Assembly (NCBI GenBank): GCA_031553045.1
Contig: JAVBLZ010000009.1
Location: 1 to 64,000 of the forward strand
Direction of reading: 5' to 3'
From: CALXQW01 sp031553045
GTDB taxonomy: Bacteria; Verrucomicrobiota; Verrucomicrobiia; Opitutales; Intestinicryptomonadaceae
DNA: 64,000 nucleotides
Positions within the stretch are counted from its first letter, which is position 1, and each line of letters begins with the position of its first letter. The notes under the pieces are model-generated. The model searched no databases and was not told where the DNA came from. It saw nothing but the letters and a program-made list of their open reading frames with translations. A program made the translations under genes and the position numbers. This document shows positions 8,607 to 17,840 of the stretch, piece after piece.

Positions 8607-9415
8607 AAAAACTCTTTATATCACTTCTACTCTTATCATCGCTTACCCTTTATGCGGAAGATAGCTTCAAATTTTCTAATGCTCCTCTGCATGGAGACGA
8701 AGAGGCGGTTTTGGTGCTTGCGCCTGGTTTAAATGACGATGGCTCATATTTCCTCAAAGAAGAACCTTGGCTTGAATTTGCAAAGCGAAACAAGCTCGGA
8801 ATAATCGCCATCAATTATAAATCCGATGAGGACGATATCTATGGGGAAGAAAAGAAAGGTTATTATTGGCCCGACCAAGGTTCTGGGCAGGCGCTTTTAG
8901 ACGAAATAAAGAGGGTTTATGGCAAGGATTTTAAAATTGTCATATACGGATTTTCGGCAGGCGCACAGTTTGCTGGAAGATTCATAGAATGGACACCCGA
9001 TAGAATAATCGCATGGTGCGCATATTCGGCGCAGTTTTGGGATTACTCATATATGGGCGGGAAAACAAAGGCTCGCGGAATCGTTGCCTGCGGCGATGCC
9101 GACGGATATAGATGGCAACCAAGTTTTGCATTTTTCTATAAGGGACGTCAAGATGGGCGTCCATGGATTTGGGTTAGCAATTCAAACACGGGGCACAACA
9201 GAAGCGCCAAGCTCGAAAATTTCATTAGAGAATTCTTTGACTTCGAATTGCTTATTTACAGAAATGAAATCCATGAGCCGCACGTTGACATTATTGCGGA
9301 TATTTCAACCAAAGATGAAATTCCTGATTTAACCCTTACCGAGCAACCCGCGCTCACAAATGTTTTTAGAACAAAAAAACTTTATGAAACATGGAAAAAA
9401 ATCCATGAACAATAG
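8603..9415 (+). CDS. secreted alpha/beta hydrolase
   Basis: 270 aa with a signal peptide (MKKLFISLLLLSSLTLYA). The serine-hydrolase nucleophile elbow GFSAG is at residues 116-120, preceded by a strand (KIVIY), and a late GHNRS could give the histidine. The overall pattern (LAPGLND, then an oxyanion-type segment) suggests a polyhydroxybutyrate-depolymerase/esterase-type fold. Substrate unknown. The neighbour at 9425 is a second hydrolase of similar style. Confidence 0.7.
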   Translation: MKKLFISLLLLSSLTLYAEDSFKFSNAPLHGDEEAVLVLAPGLNDDGSYFLKEEPWLEFAKRNKLGIIAINYKSDEDDIYGEEKKGYYWPDQGSGQALLDEIKRVYGKDFKIVIYGFSAGAQFAGRFIEWTPDRIIAWCAYSAQFWDYSYMGGKTKARGIVACGDADGYRWQPSFAFFYKGRQDGRPWIWVSNSNTGHNRSAKLENFIREFFDFELLIYRNEIHEPHVDIIADISTKDEIPDLTLTEQPALTNVFRTKKLYETWKKIHEQ

Positions 9416-9424
9416 AGAGGTAAT

Positions 9425-10483
9425 ATGAAAAAAGTCATCTTAATTTTCTATATAATTCCGCTACTTTCTGTTTTTGCTCAAGACACTTTTGTCCCGTTAA
9501 GTGAGCAGGAGCGAACCTTTATTGTCACACAAAATGCAAAAGGCTCAGCCCTTGCAGCGGTGGGAACTAATAAGCCTTCCTACAATAGCCAGCTGACGGA
9601 AATCATATTCATTTTGCGAATGCCCCAAACTTGGAATCTTGAACGTGATAAAGCTTTGAAAGACAAAAGATTGCCGTCCGTACGCGGCGTGATTGCGCTG
9701 TGTTCGGAAAAGAGCGATTCCAACGCAATACTCTATGAAATCGCACGTAGGCCAGGTGCGTATATTCATTTGCTAGATTTTGCGGACGCTAATAATTTGG
9801 CGATTGTTGCATGGACAAACTTTGGAGCATACACTTCAGCGGCCAGTACCCACGAACTGGATAAAAAAAATAGAGACTCTCTTAACTCGCGTTTTGAGGC
9901 TCGAAGCGAAGATTGGGAAAAAGGTATCAAAAAAATACTCAATCATTATAATCTTCCCGACAATGGAATTATGGGGTATGGTTTAAGCGGAGGCGCACAG
10001 ATATTGCACAGACTTGCAATGCGCAAATCAAAGTATTTTTCAGGAGTTTTTATCCACGTGAATTCGTCTTATGATGAACCTACCAAAAGTGCCGCAAATA
10101 TACTCTGGTGCGTTTCCACAGGCGAATTGGAAGCAGGCTACCCTGCTGCAGAGAGATTCTATAATAAGATGATAGATTTAGGTTACTGCGCAATTTTCAA
10201 GGCGGAAGAAAATTTAGGACACACCACAAACGCTCATGTTTATGCACTTTCGGAAGCCTTTTTTACATATTTGATAACTTTCCTTCCAGATCCTCTAAAT
10301 AAGGATTGGAAAGCGCCGCCCGTAGATAAGTTCTACCTTATGCGCAACCCGATATACATAGGAGATTATGTAAATCAAATAGCTTTCCCATTTGAAGAAG
10401 CAAAAACAAAGGTGCCCAAAAAATTTATGGTGGCCTTGCCGACAGAACCCCTTGCAAAAGCTTGGGGAAATATCATGAAATAA
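9425..10483 (+). CDS. second secreted alpha/beta hydrolase
   Basis: 352 aa; signal peptide MKKVILIFYIIPLLSVFA, then a body with the nucleophile elbow GYGLSGGAQ (Ser near residue 187) and GHTTNAH as the likely catalytic histidine. A Shine-Dalgarno GAGAGG precedes the start. It resembles the product of 8603-9415 in plan but is larger, so the two may act on related esters. Its stop is 1 nt before the next start. Confidence 0.7.
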   Translation: MKKVILIFYIIPLLSVFAQDTFVPLSEQERTFIVTQNAKGSALAAVGTNKPSYNSQLTEIIFILRMPQTWNLERDKALKDKRLPSVRGVIALCSEKSDSNAILYEIARRPGAYIHLLDFADANNLAIVAWTNFGAYTSAASTHELDKKNRDSLNSRFEARSEDWEKGIKKILNHYNLPDNGIMGYGLSGGAQILHRLAMRKSKYFSGVFIHVNSSYDEPTKSAANILWCVSTGELEAGYPAAERFYNKMIDLGYCAIFKAEENLGHTTNAHVYALSEAFFTYLITFLPDPLNKDWKAPPVDKFYLMRNPIYIGDYVNQIAFPFEEAKTKVPKKFMVALPTEPLAKAWGNIMK

Positions 10484-10484
10484 C

Positions 10485-11795
10485 ATGGAGCGTTTAAATT
10501 TTTATAGCGGAGAAATTGCGGGGGCGAATGCCACGGGCGCTTTTTTAGCTTTGGCAGCACTTGGCTCCATAGCGTTTTGTTCCTTGAAAAAACCTTGGGG
10601 ATTTTGGATTGCCCTATCATCATGTTCTTTCTTTTTGTTTCTTATGCTTCAGACGCAATCGCGCGGAGCTTTAATCGCTTTTACACTAGGAGTTATTCCC
10701 GTGATAATTTGGGGTGGAATACAGTTATCAAAATTAAGAATTACAGCGTTGGCATTTATTGCCCTGGCGCTTTCCATTTATGGGTACGAAATAGGGTTTT
10801 CAGAAAGAATCTCCGAGTTGGGTTCCGATAGCTCCGCAGATATCGCGGTAAGAGAACATATTTATATTTCTGGAATCAAAATGATTATGGACGCTCCTAA
10901 TGGTCTGCCCGAATGGTTAAGCCCTCAGCAGGCATACGCGCAATATTATCAATCAGATTTAATTCCAACAAATTTTCTTTCGCTAATAAATTCGCATTTA
11001 CAGATTTTATCAGCGTCAGGTCTATTTGGACGTTTTTGGTACATATTCTTGTGGGTATCGGCATTTTTTATTATTTTTTCCAGAAAGAAAAACACATTTC
11101 TTTATGTCAGCTTGGGCATTTTGATATGCCTTTTTGTCTCGGCTATATTCAGCCATATATTGCGCTACTGGTCTGTATGGGCAATCAGCTTTCCATTTTT
11201 AGTTGCTGCAATGTGGATAAACAGAATGAGGTTTCGGAAATTGAATTACGGAGTATGCGTATTTTCAGTGACATTGTTTCTACTAGTCACACTTTGCGTA
11301 TTGTCATCTATAATTCCAAGAGATTATCATTTGCAATTTTCAAAAGACAAGATTGTTATAGGCACTGGTAAAAAAAGCATTCTTATTCCATATCCAGACG
11401 AGAAAATTCTCGGTTTTCTATATCCCAAATATTTGGCAAGTTTTTGCAAGAAGAATTATGCTTTCGCAATTATCTGCATGGATAAAATTCCCAAAGGCTC
11501 ACACGATGCGCTTATTGTTAGTTCACAAGAATCTTTTAAGATGCTGAAAAAAATTAACTACAATTCCGTATTGTTTCTCAACACCGACATCCCAGAAGAT
11601 TTAAAATGTGAGAATTATGAAATTAAGAAACCTTACAATATAAGTCTTGGAGAATTTTCAGATTGGCGTATTAAAAGTAAGTGGCAAAAATTATCGGCAG
11701 AATGCGCTCTACCGTTAAAAATCATTTCTGGCAGTGCGGATTATATTCCAAATTGGCTACAATATTTACCAAAAGAAAACGATGGTGATGACTAA
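10485..11795 (+). CDS. O-antigen-ligase-like membrane protein with extra C-terminal domain
   Basis: 436 aa. The first ~270 residues carry several membrane segments and the QTQSRGALIAF signature of the O-antigen ligase/polymerase (Wzy_C) family, in which the Arg and Gly are conserved. Family members usually have five or six more membrane segments before this point, so the protein looks N-terminally short, or its true start is not visible. Residues ~285-436 form a soluble domain (DALIVSSQESF, KIISGSADYIPNW) that recalls part of an alpha/beta hydrolase. Such a fusion is unusual. It is coupled to a hydrolase upstream and a rhodanese downstream. Confidence 0.55.
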   Translation: MERLNFYSGEIAGANATGAFLALAALGSIAFCSLKKPWGFWIALSSCSFFLFLMLQTQSRGALIAFTLGVIPVIIWGGIQLSKLRITALAFIALALSIYGYEIGFSERISELGSDSSADIAVREHIYISGIKMIMDAPNGLPEWLSPQQAYAQYYQSDLIPTNFLSLINSHLQILSASGLFGRFWYIFLWVSAFFIIFSRKKNTFLYVSLGILICLFVSAIFSHILRYWSVWAISFPFLVAAMWINRMRFRKLNYGVCVFSVTLFLLVTLCVLSSIIPRDYHLQFSKDKIVIGTGKKSILIPYPDEKILGFLYPKYLASFCKKNYAFAIICMDKIPKGSHDALIVSSQESFKMLKKINYNSVLFLNTDIPEDLKCENYEIKKPYNISLGEFSDWRIKSKWQKLSAECALPLKIISGSADYIPNWLQYLPKENDGDD

Positions 11796-12186
11796 AAATA
11801 TTTTGATAGTTATTATGCTTAGTTGCATTTTGGGTTTTGCTAATTTTCTTGCGAATCCTAACAAACCCATACTTGGCTTGGCGGCTGATGAAATAAGTTT
11901 TGAAATGTATGCGAATATCAATGAATCGCATATTCTCGTTGATGCGCGTTCTGATGAGGCTTTTAGTAAAGGGCATCTCGAGGGTGCTATGAATTTGAGT
12001 GAGGAAAAATTTGACACGCAACTCGGGAAATTTTTGGACAAGTGGAACACCGATTTTAAAGTATATGTTTATTGCAGTTCTGAAAGTTGCGGTTCAAGTA
12101 GGGCTATTGCAGAAAGATTACGGAATGACTGCGGAATAAAAAATATCTTTGTCATAAAGGGGGATTGGCGGAAATGGAAAAAATGA
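11782..12186 (+). CDS. exported single-domain rhodanese
   Basis: 134 aa from the ATG at 11782, which overlaps the previous stop. A signal anchor (ILIVIMLSCILGFANFL) is followed by a rhodanese domain: ILVDARSDEAFSKGHLEGA is the CH2A-type motif, and CSSESCGSS (Cys98 to Ser106) is the active-site loop. A periplasmic sulfur-transfer or thiol role is likely. The pairing with a MauE-like protein and DUF1573 protein is seen in many Bacteroidota-type operons. Confidence 0.8.
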   Translation: MVMTKNILIVIMLSCILGFANFLANPNKPILGLAADEISFEMYANINESHILVDARSDEAFSKGHLEGAMNLSEEKFDTQLGKFLDKWNTDFKVYVYCSSESCGSSRAIAERLRNDCGIKNIFVIKGDWRKWKK

Positions 12187-12611
12187 AATTAATTATTTCT
12201 TGGATTTTGAGATTTGGTTTGTCTGCCATATTTTTATATGCGGGTGTTTTAAAGTTTTTACATCCGGATATTTTCTATAAGGACATCCAAGCGTATTTGA
12301 TCACGCCCGATTTAATTTCATATTTTGCAGCGTATTTTTTACCGACGTTTGAAATTATTTTGGCGATTTGTATTTTTAGTAAATCCTTTTTATCAGCATC
12401 GTTGACGCTGCTTTTTGGGCTGACTTGCATATTCATAATGGCAATTATAAGCGCTTGGTTTAGAGGCTTAGACATTACTTGCGGATGTTTCGGTTCTGCA
12501 GATACTGGTGGTTATTTTATAATCATATTGCGTGATATTTTTATTTTAATTTCAATTTGTTTAGTATATATTATTAATAGCAATAAAACGATAATCGTTA
12601 AGAAGATTTAA
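12174..12611 (+). CDS. MauE/DoxX-like membrane protein
   Basis: About 145 aa from the ATG at 12174 (a TTG at 12165 is the alternative). Four membrane segments and the signatures SAIFLYAGVLKFLHPDIF and DITCGCFG fit the MauE/DoxX family; MauE proteins take part in disulfide or thiol chemistry of exported proteins. The start overlaps the rhodanese stop, so the two are translated together. Confidence 0.75.
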   Translation: MEKMKLIISWILRFGLSAIFLYAGVLKFLHPDIFYKDIQAYLITPDLISYFAAYFLPTFEIILAICIFSKSFLSASLTLLFGLTCIFIMAIISAWFRGLDITCGCFGSADTGGYFIIILRDIFILISICLVYIINSNKTIIVKKI

Positions 12612-12613
12612 TT

Positions 12614-12982
12614 ATGAAAGCAAAGTTCACATTGATATTTTTTGGGTTGGCGGCTCTTGCAGTTTTTGCCGTATTCTTCTTTATAAGCAACAACTCAAAT
12701 GATTCGTCTGGTTCTACATTACCGCTTGAAAAATATACGCAAAGCCCCAAATCTTTTGCCGGTAACACTTACGATATTGTCGCTGGCATTGATACGCAGC
12801 TTGCATATAAAGAAAATGTCGCACGTATATTTCGTGTGAAACTCGATGGCGAAAATTTCCTGCCAATACTGGTTCCTGCCGCTATCGAAAATTTTAGTCC
12901 GCACACTGGGCAAAGATACAAATTTTCGGTAAAAGTTGACGGCGACGGTAAGCTCATAGTTTCAAAATTTAGAAAGCTCTAA
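12614..12982 (+). CDS. small anchored exported protein
   Basis: 122 aa: one N-terminal membrane segment (FTLIFFGLAALAVFAVFFF) and a ~95-residue beta-rich domain outside the membrane (NTYDIVAGIDTQL, ARIFRVKLDGENFLPILVP, KFSVKVDGDGKLIV). It resembles an OB-like barrel, but I do not recognise the family. It lies 2 nt after the MauE-like gene and 2 nt before the next gene. Confidence 0.6.
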   Translation: MKAKFTLIFFGLAALAVFAVFFFISNNSNDSSGSTLPLEKYTQSPKSFAGNTYDIVAGIDTQLAYKENVARIFRVKLDGENFLPILVPAAIENFSPHTGQRYKFSVKVDGDGKLIVSKFRKL

Positions 12983-12984
12983 AC

Positions 12985-14895
12985 ATGAAAAATATTTATT
13001 CTTCTATTTTAATTTTTACTGCATTAACGCCAATCTTTGCACAAGAAGTTCCTGTTAGTGCTTCCCCTACAGCCCCAACACAAGCACCAACGCAGGCAAC
13101 TCCCATTCAATCTGCGTCGCAAGAAAAGTCAGCCTCACCCGCAGGAGGGGTCGATTTTACAAAGATGATGCCGTCTAATTTTGGAGGCGGCAATCTCGAC
13201 GCAAATGCAATATTTTCTTCATTGGGCGGCTCAGGGAATTTGTCAGATATTTTGGGAAATAAGGTGGACGATGCCCAAACAAAAATCATCCGTGCACGCT
13301 TTGAAAAGTATCTAAATTCTCCACCAGCCACGAGTGTTGAAGATTTAGAATATAATCAACTGCTTATAGACATAAACCAACGCCTAGCAGGTAAAGGCGG
13401 TGGTACGGATGATGAGCGCACTTTCGACGCTTGGCGCATGCTCTTCAAGGCGGAAGCGTATCCGATGGACGACCAGCTATGCCGTACTATCGGCGACAAA
13501 GTTATAAATTTTTGGCAGACCACAAAAAAAATCGCCCGTCTAAAAGAGCAAAACGAAGCTCTTGAAAAAGATAAGCTTTTAAAAGAAAGTTCAATGCGCT
13601 CCATACAGTCGAAAGAGCGTCAGGAATTTATAGATGTTATGCGCGGAACCAAAGACGTTGCGCCACCGCCCACTCGTGAATATGAAACGGACCCGATAAA
13701 AAAACGCATAGATGAAGCCGATGCAAAAATCGTCGAAAATAAGGCATACGAGGGCACTTCACGCATGAATCAGAAGTTAGATTTTCAAAGCTTGATTGTG
13801 CAATTTTTTATACAGCGACGCTACTACCACGCAATGATTGCAAATGATTTTTATAGGTACATTTTTGCCGCAGAGGACGGAAAGCTTGAAGGCGTAGATG
13901 CACTCAAAGGCCAGATGTTCGGCGGGCTTGACATCAAACTTACAACTTCCAGCGTGGATGCGCTTTGCAAGGAAGCGATCAACGACACCAACAAAGCTGT
14001 CAAAGCAGTTGAATACTTGATTTCAAAAGGCGAGTTACATTCCGCAAGCCTCAGGCTTTTGGAGGCATTTTTTGTCGGCGAAAATTTGGCCCCAATCAAG
14101 ACCTTTCCGATGGATTCAAAGCGTGAAATCCTGCGCTATATGCGAGATATTGATAAGCTCGCAAACGCAATAAAAGTCAAACATGTGGAGCGTGCCGAAA
14201 CAATTTTACACGACATTGAAGGCTATGTAAAAGACTTTGATTCAGGCCAGATTGAAGCCTTTATACAAACCTCAAAACAGCTTAGCAACCTGGCGCTTCA
14301 AAAAGCATTGGTAGCCGCACAAACCTCTAGCCAAGCTGGAATTGAATCTTCACTGCAAGAAGCCGTGGAGTTCTGGCCTACGAATCCAAAAATCCAAGAA
14401 TTTCTTTCCACAATGTTAGGCAAAGTAGATTTGAAAGATGCCGCAACGTCAGACTTCGATAGGCTCATAAAACAAAACGACTACCGCGCAATCTTCAACG
14501 ACAGATTCCGCTTTGCTGCGGCTTTAGCGCAAGACAATATGCGCAATAAAGAATTTCTCGAAATCATGAAACGCATGGAAACTATAGAAACTTCAATGGC
14601 ACAAGCAAATGAACTTTCAAAGTTAAAAAACAATTTTGCAGCGTGGGAGTTGCTGGAAAAAGTCTATCGCCAATACCCCGAAGACGCCGAACTAAGCCGC
14701 CTGCGCAGCGACTTTACTTTGAAGGCTTCAACACTTGCTTCAACAATATCGTCGGCCGAAGAAGCCCTGTCAAAGGGAGAAAAGTGGGTAGCCTTATTAA
14801 AATTCATGGACGCAAAAAACATATATCCAATGTCCACATTAGCCAACGAACAAATCACAAGCCTCGCCGAACAAATTCTAAATGAAATGCACTGA
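12985..14895 (+). CDS. large secreted helical protein, possible TPR-type
   Basis: 636 aa: signal peptide (SILIFTALTPIFA), a low-complexity Pro/Thr/Ala/Gln linker at about residues 20-55, a Gly-rich stretch, then long amphipathic helices to the end. The C-terminal ~250 residues show helix-turn-helix repeats with TPR-like spacing (AAWELLEKVYRQYPEDAELSRLR, and a similar unit near 600). Probably an envelope protein that binds partners. It closes the plus-strand operon; no terminator is obvious before the prophage. Confidence 0.6.
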   Translation: MKNIYSSILIFTALTPIFAQEVPVSASPTAPTQAPTQATPIQSASQEKSASPAGGVDFTKMMPSNFGGGNLDANAIFSSLGGSGNLSDILGNKVDDAQTKIIRARFEKYLNSPPATSVEDLEYNQLLIDINQRLAGKGGGTDDERTFDAWRMLFKAEAYPMDDQLCRTIGDKVINFWQTTKKIARLKEQNEALEKDKLLKESSMRSIQSKERQEFIDVMRGTKDVAPPPTREYETDPIKKRIDEADAKIVENKAYEGTSRMNQKLDFQSLIVQFFIQRRYYHAMIANDFYRYIFAAEDGKLEGVDALKGQMFGGLDIKLTTSSVDALCKEAINDTNKAVKAVEYLISKGELHSASLRLLEAFFVGENLAPIKTFPMDSKREILRYMRDIDKLANAIKVKHVERAETILHDIEGYVKDFDSGQIEAFIQTSKQLSNLALQKALVAAQTSSQAGIESSLQEAVEFWPTNPKIQEFLSTMLGKVDLKDAATSDFDRLIKQNDYRAIFNDRFRFAAALAQDNMRNKEFLEIMKRMETIETSMAQANELSKLKNNFAAWELLEKVYRQYPEDAELSRLRSDFTLKASTLASTISSAEEALSKGEKWVALLKFMDAKNIYPMSTLANEQITSLAEQILNEMH

Positions 14896-14899
14896 TACA

Positions 14900-15139
14900 T
14901 TAAATCACAAAGCTTTTCATAACTCCCAAAAGTATCACGATGCCAATCCCAATCTGCCAGACGGCTATTTTGCGGAAGGTTTGGATTTCGGTTTTGAGTT
15001 CAATTAACTCTTCTTTGAGACCTTTACGGCCATTGCCGTAGAGGGTATGTTCGAGATTTTCTAAGCGGCGGCTCAAGTGGGATAATTCTGTTGAGATTGG
15101 GTCGGTATTCATATTTTTTTTGAAAATGTTTTCGCTCAT
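14900..15139 (-). CDS. XhlA-like holin or lysis accessory protein
   Basis: 79 aa from the ATG at 15139, which overlaps the previous stop (ATGA). A coiled-coil stretch (SHLSRRLENLEH, then KGLKEELIELKTEIQTF) is followed by one C-terminal membrane segment (VWQIGIGIVILLGV). This is the plan of XhlA-type phage proteins that help holins. It is the last gene of the late block, where lysis genes usually lie. No endolysin is adjacent. Confidence 0.55.
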   Translation of the reverse strand: MSENIFKKNMNTDPISTELSHLSRRLENLEHTLYGNGRKGLKEELIELKTEIQTFRKIAVWQIGIGIVILLGVMKSFVI

Positions 15140-15582
15140 TTGGCCACACCTCTGCCTAAGTAGAATGGAATTAGGTAGCTGATGAAAGCCTTTTGTATGC
15201 TGTCGGGCAGGTAGAAGCCTTGCACCTGATGAAAGGTGGTGTTTGTCCATTCGGGAACGAGTCCGAAGAGCCAGCCACCGAGGATTTCTCGTTGTTCTAC
15301 TTCCACAGGAATCCATGAGAAGAATGCGAATATGAATGGAGCTACTATTATCGAAAATGCACAACCGAAGTATATCATGCGGCGTATCCATTTGCCTGCC
15401 TCTCCGTCGCGTGCTGAGGCTTTATCGGATGAGTTATCTGTGAGTTCTGTACGCTGTTTTATTAAATCTAAAAGTTGCGTGTCTCTATCCATTTTTGCTT
15501 TTATGATTGAGGCGATAAGTGTAGCTACAAAGCCTGCGCCTGCGCTGCCTATGGCGCTGCTTGGGTCGAAGATTTCAGTCAT
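15136..15582 (-). CDS. phage membrane protein, possible holin
   Basis: 148 aa. An N-terminal Gly/Ala-rich hydrophobic segment (SAIGSAGAGFVATLIASII), a charged linker, then at least one strong membrane segment (FGCAFSIIVAPFIFAFFSWI) and a weaker C-terminal one. Proteins of this plan with a cytoplasmic linker sit next to the lysis genes of many prophages. It could be the holin; the 79-aa product would then be its partner. Confidence 0.5.
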   Translation of the reverse strand: MTEIFDPSSAIGSAGAGFVATLIASIIKAKMDRDTQLLDLIKQRTELTDNSSDKASARDGEAGKWIRRMIYFGCAFSIIVAPFIFAFFSWIPVEVEQREILGGWLFGLVPEWTNTTFHQVQGFYLPDSIQKAFISYLIPFYLGRGVAK

Positions 15583-15787
15583 TGGTATTTTCAGGTTTCG
15601 TGTTTTTGGAATAATTGTTGGCGCAAGCTTGGATTAGTTCCGCGCCAACGTTTTGCAAATCTTCGGGAGTGAGAGTAATTATGCGTTTGCCTGCGAGACG
15701 TCTGCCGTCGCCGTCAAATGCAAAGGCTTCGACTATTACTGATGTGATCTGAATTTGTAAGTCGGGATTGATTTTGATTTTTTCCAT
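15575..15787 (-). CDS. small phage protein after the tail fibre
   Basis: 70 aa, soluble: two beta-like segments (IQITSVIVEAFAFDGDGRRL and KRIITLTPEDL) and a helix. It starts 1 nt after the fibre gene stop and overlaps the next gene by 8 nt. No family recognised; a tail-fibre chaperone or small structural protein is possible from its position. Confidence 0.5.
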   Translation of the reverse strand: MEKIKINPDLQIQITSVIVEAFAFDGDGRRLAGKRIITLTPEDLQNVGAELIQACANNYSKNTKPENTND

Positions 15788-15788
15788 A

Positions 15789-17840
15789 TTATTTTCCGAT
15801 TAAGATGTAGCTGATTTGTATTGATGTTCCGAGTATTGTTGTCGGTTTGATTAAAATGTTTGCGGGGCTTGCGACACAAAATTCCGCAACTTTCTGATAA
15901 GTCTTTTGGGCGCTCGTAAGCGTTATAGAATTGCCGTAACACTTCGGGTTATCACTTGTACCAATGTCAAAAGTATTGGTCTGATTTAGCGAGTTTGAAG
16001 CAAGTATCCAAAGCTCAACTATGCTTGAAGATGTCGGCATATTGACGTTTTGGAACTTTAACGAAAGGTCTATAGATGCCCTGTCTTGGGCGCTCCAGTA
16101 AAGATACGCATGCTTACTAAATATTTTTTTTGTATCAGCTGAACCGTATTGGTAAGAGTTATAAAATAATCCAAGAATCCCGAGAGGAGAAATTATCTGC
16201 ATGGTATTTACAAGTGATTCATCGGAATATTCAAAGTACATTCCTTCGACATCGTATGAAAAATCTGCAAGCGAAATCACAGCACCAATTGCGCCGTCAA
16301 TTGCCATAGGCGTTATCGAAAAAATGTATGAAATATCGCCTGGATCAGAATTATCAATGAACTCAAACTCTTCATCATGCCAGCCTTTGGCGATGTCTTC
16401 TTGCGTGATTTCCTGTATGTGCCGTATATAACGTTGCCCAGCGCCCCAGATAATTTTACCAAGTTGTAAATACTTGATTTTCGTTTTGATTTTAACTTTG
16501 TATCCACCGTAGCCCAAGCCGTAATTGTTCGCGCCGTATGCTGTTAGTCGCGGATAAAATCCGCCATAAAATTCCCAATTATTTGAGTGGTCAAAATATG
16601 AAAATCCTAAATCAATTCCGTAGTTTATGCCGACAGGTAAGGCATTGGAATTTTTGCAGAATATTTTGCCTTCTCCATAATTTGGATATTCTACATACCA
16701 AGATCCGCGTACGCCGCCAGTACTTGAATTCTCAAGACTCCAGCCATCTAAAATATCTGCACCAAGTTTTGAATTGCGCGCAGATTCAGCCACGATTCCA
16801 CAGGGATAAAGTTTAGAATTTTGGAAATCTAAAACGCTGAAATGTGAGTTTTCAAACTCCGTTTTTTGATGAGCAAAAATCAGTCTTTTAATAACGCTCT
16901 CAGAAGCCGATAAACTCAAACCGCTAGACACAAAACTTGTCGAATTTAATTGTGTGGCAAAGCTTGTTTTTCCCAGAGGCATGGCGTCAATCCAAACTTC
17001 AATATTTCCCGAAGTATCACCTATTGAAATTACAATTTTTCCGCCCTTTGGCGTGAGCTTTCCCGCAAAAGAAAATACGCTCTTATTTATATTGTTTGAA
17101 CCACCAACATAGAGTGTTAAAAAGTCATCGCGAATCGTAATTGAAAAATGACTACTACCGCTTCCAGAATAAATGCGTATATCATTTTTAAAAGTTGTGA
17201 TGTCTATAAAAATTGAGACAGGCAATTCGAAATATTGTAAATCAAAGAGACGGTCTTGGATTTTAGGACTCGCCTCCCAATCCGTATATTTAGGAAGATT
17301 TGCGTATACTATAAGCTCTGCAATTTGAGCAGGTTTAATAGCATTTGATTCAGCAACAAACTTCTTATCCGCTTCAGCCTTTGTATAAAACTGTTCCCGA
17401 ATTTCAATAGACGGAACATCCTCAATAAGGTCGTTCTTCACCTTGCAATTTGTTTGCAAGATGGTGACTATACGTCCTTCAGGTGTGGAGTATTCGATTT
17501 CTAAAAATGCGTCGAGGCTCGCGTTGTTACCGAGAGCTTTTTCAATTTCAATCGTGTTAAGCGGAAGCGTAATTATGCATCCACCATTTTCAAGCGGAGT
17601 GTAGCCGCTTGTGATGCTCAAAAGTTTTGGCTCGCCCTTGAATCGAGCAATGCCGACACGCAGGAAATCATGCTTGGGGTTAAGAATTTTATCCTCATAC
17701 AAACTGGATGTTCCGCTTGAAAGCAGATGAATTTCCAAAGGTTCATTGTCGCCCTGCATAAAATTAGGAGACGATGAAATCCTGTCTGAATTCAAACTCT
17801 GAACGAGCTTCTTATTTTCTATATCAACGAATAACCTCAT
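15789..17840 (-). CDS. tail fibre / receptor-binding protein
   Basis: 683 aa. The N-terminal ~130 residues look like a conserved tail-attachment domain; a short YTKAEADKKF segment near residue 155 is the linker typical of phage fibres; the C-terminal ~500 residues are beta-rich and include a lectin-like region (GGKIVISIGDTSGNIEVWID). It is one of the largest genes in the late block and lies near the lysis end. It carries the TTTTGACA element 13 nt before its start, inside the coding end of the previous gene. Confidence 0.7.
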   Translation of the reverse strand: MRLFVDIENKKLVQSLNSDRISSSPNFMQGDNEPLEIHLLSSGTSSLYEDKILNPKHDFLRVGIARFKGEPKLLSITSGYTPLENGGCIITLPLNTIEIEKALGNNASLDAFLEIEYSTPEGRIVTILQTNCKVKNDLIEDVPSIEIREQFYTKAEADKKFVAESNAIKPAQIAELIVYANLPKYTDWEASPKIQDRLFDLQYFELPVSIFIDITTFKNDIRIYSGSGSSHFSITIRDDFLTLYVGGSNNINKSVFSFAGKLTPKGGKIVISIGDTSGNIEVWIDAMPLGKTSFATQLNSTSFVSSGLSLSASESVIKRLIFAHQKTEFENSHFSVLDFQNSKLYPCGIVAESARNSKLGADILDGWSLENSSTGGVRGSWYVEYPNYGEGKIFCKNSNALPVGINYGIDLGFSYFDHSNNWEFYGGFYPRLTAYGANNYGLGYGGYKVKIKTKIKYLQLGKIIWGAGQRYIRHIQEITQEDIAKGWHDEEFEFIDNSDPGDISYIFSITPMAIDGAIGAVISLADFSYDVEGMYFEYSDESLVNTMQIISPLGILGLFYNSYQYGSADTKKIFSKHAYLYWSAQDRASIDLSLKFQNVNMPTSSSIVELWILASNSLNQTNTFDIGTSDNPKCYGNSITLTSAQKTYQKVAEFCVASPANILIKPTTILGTSIQISYILIGK

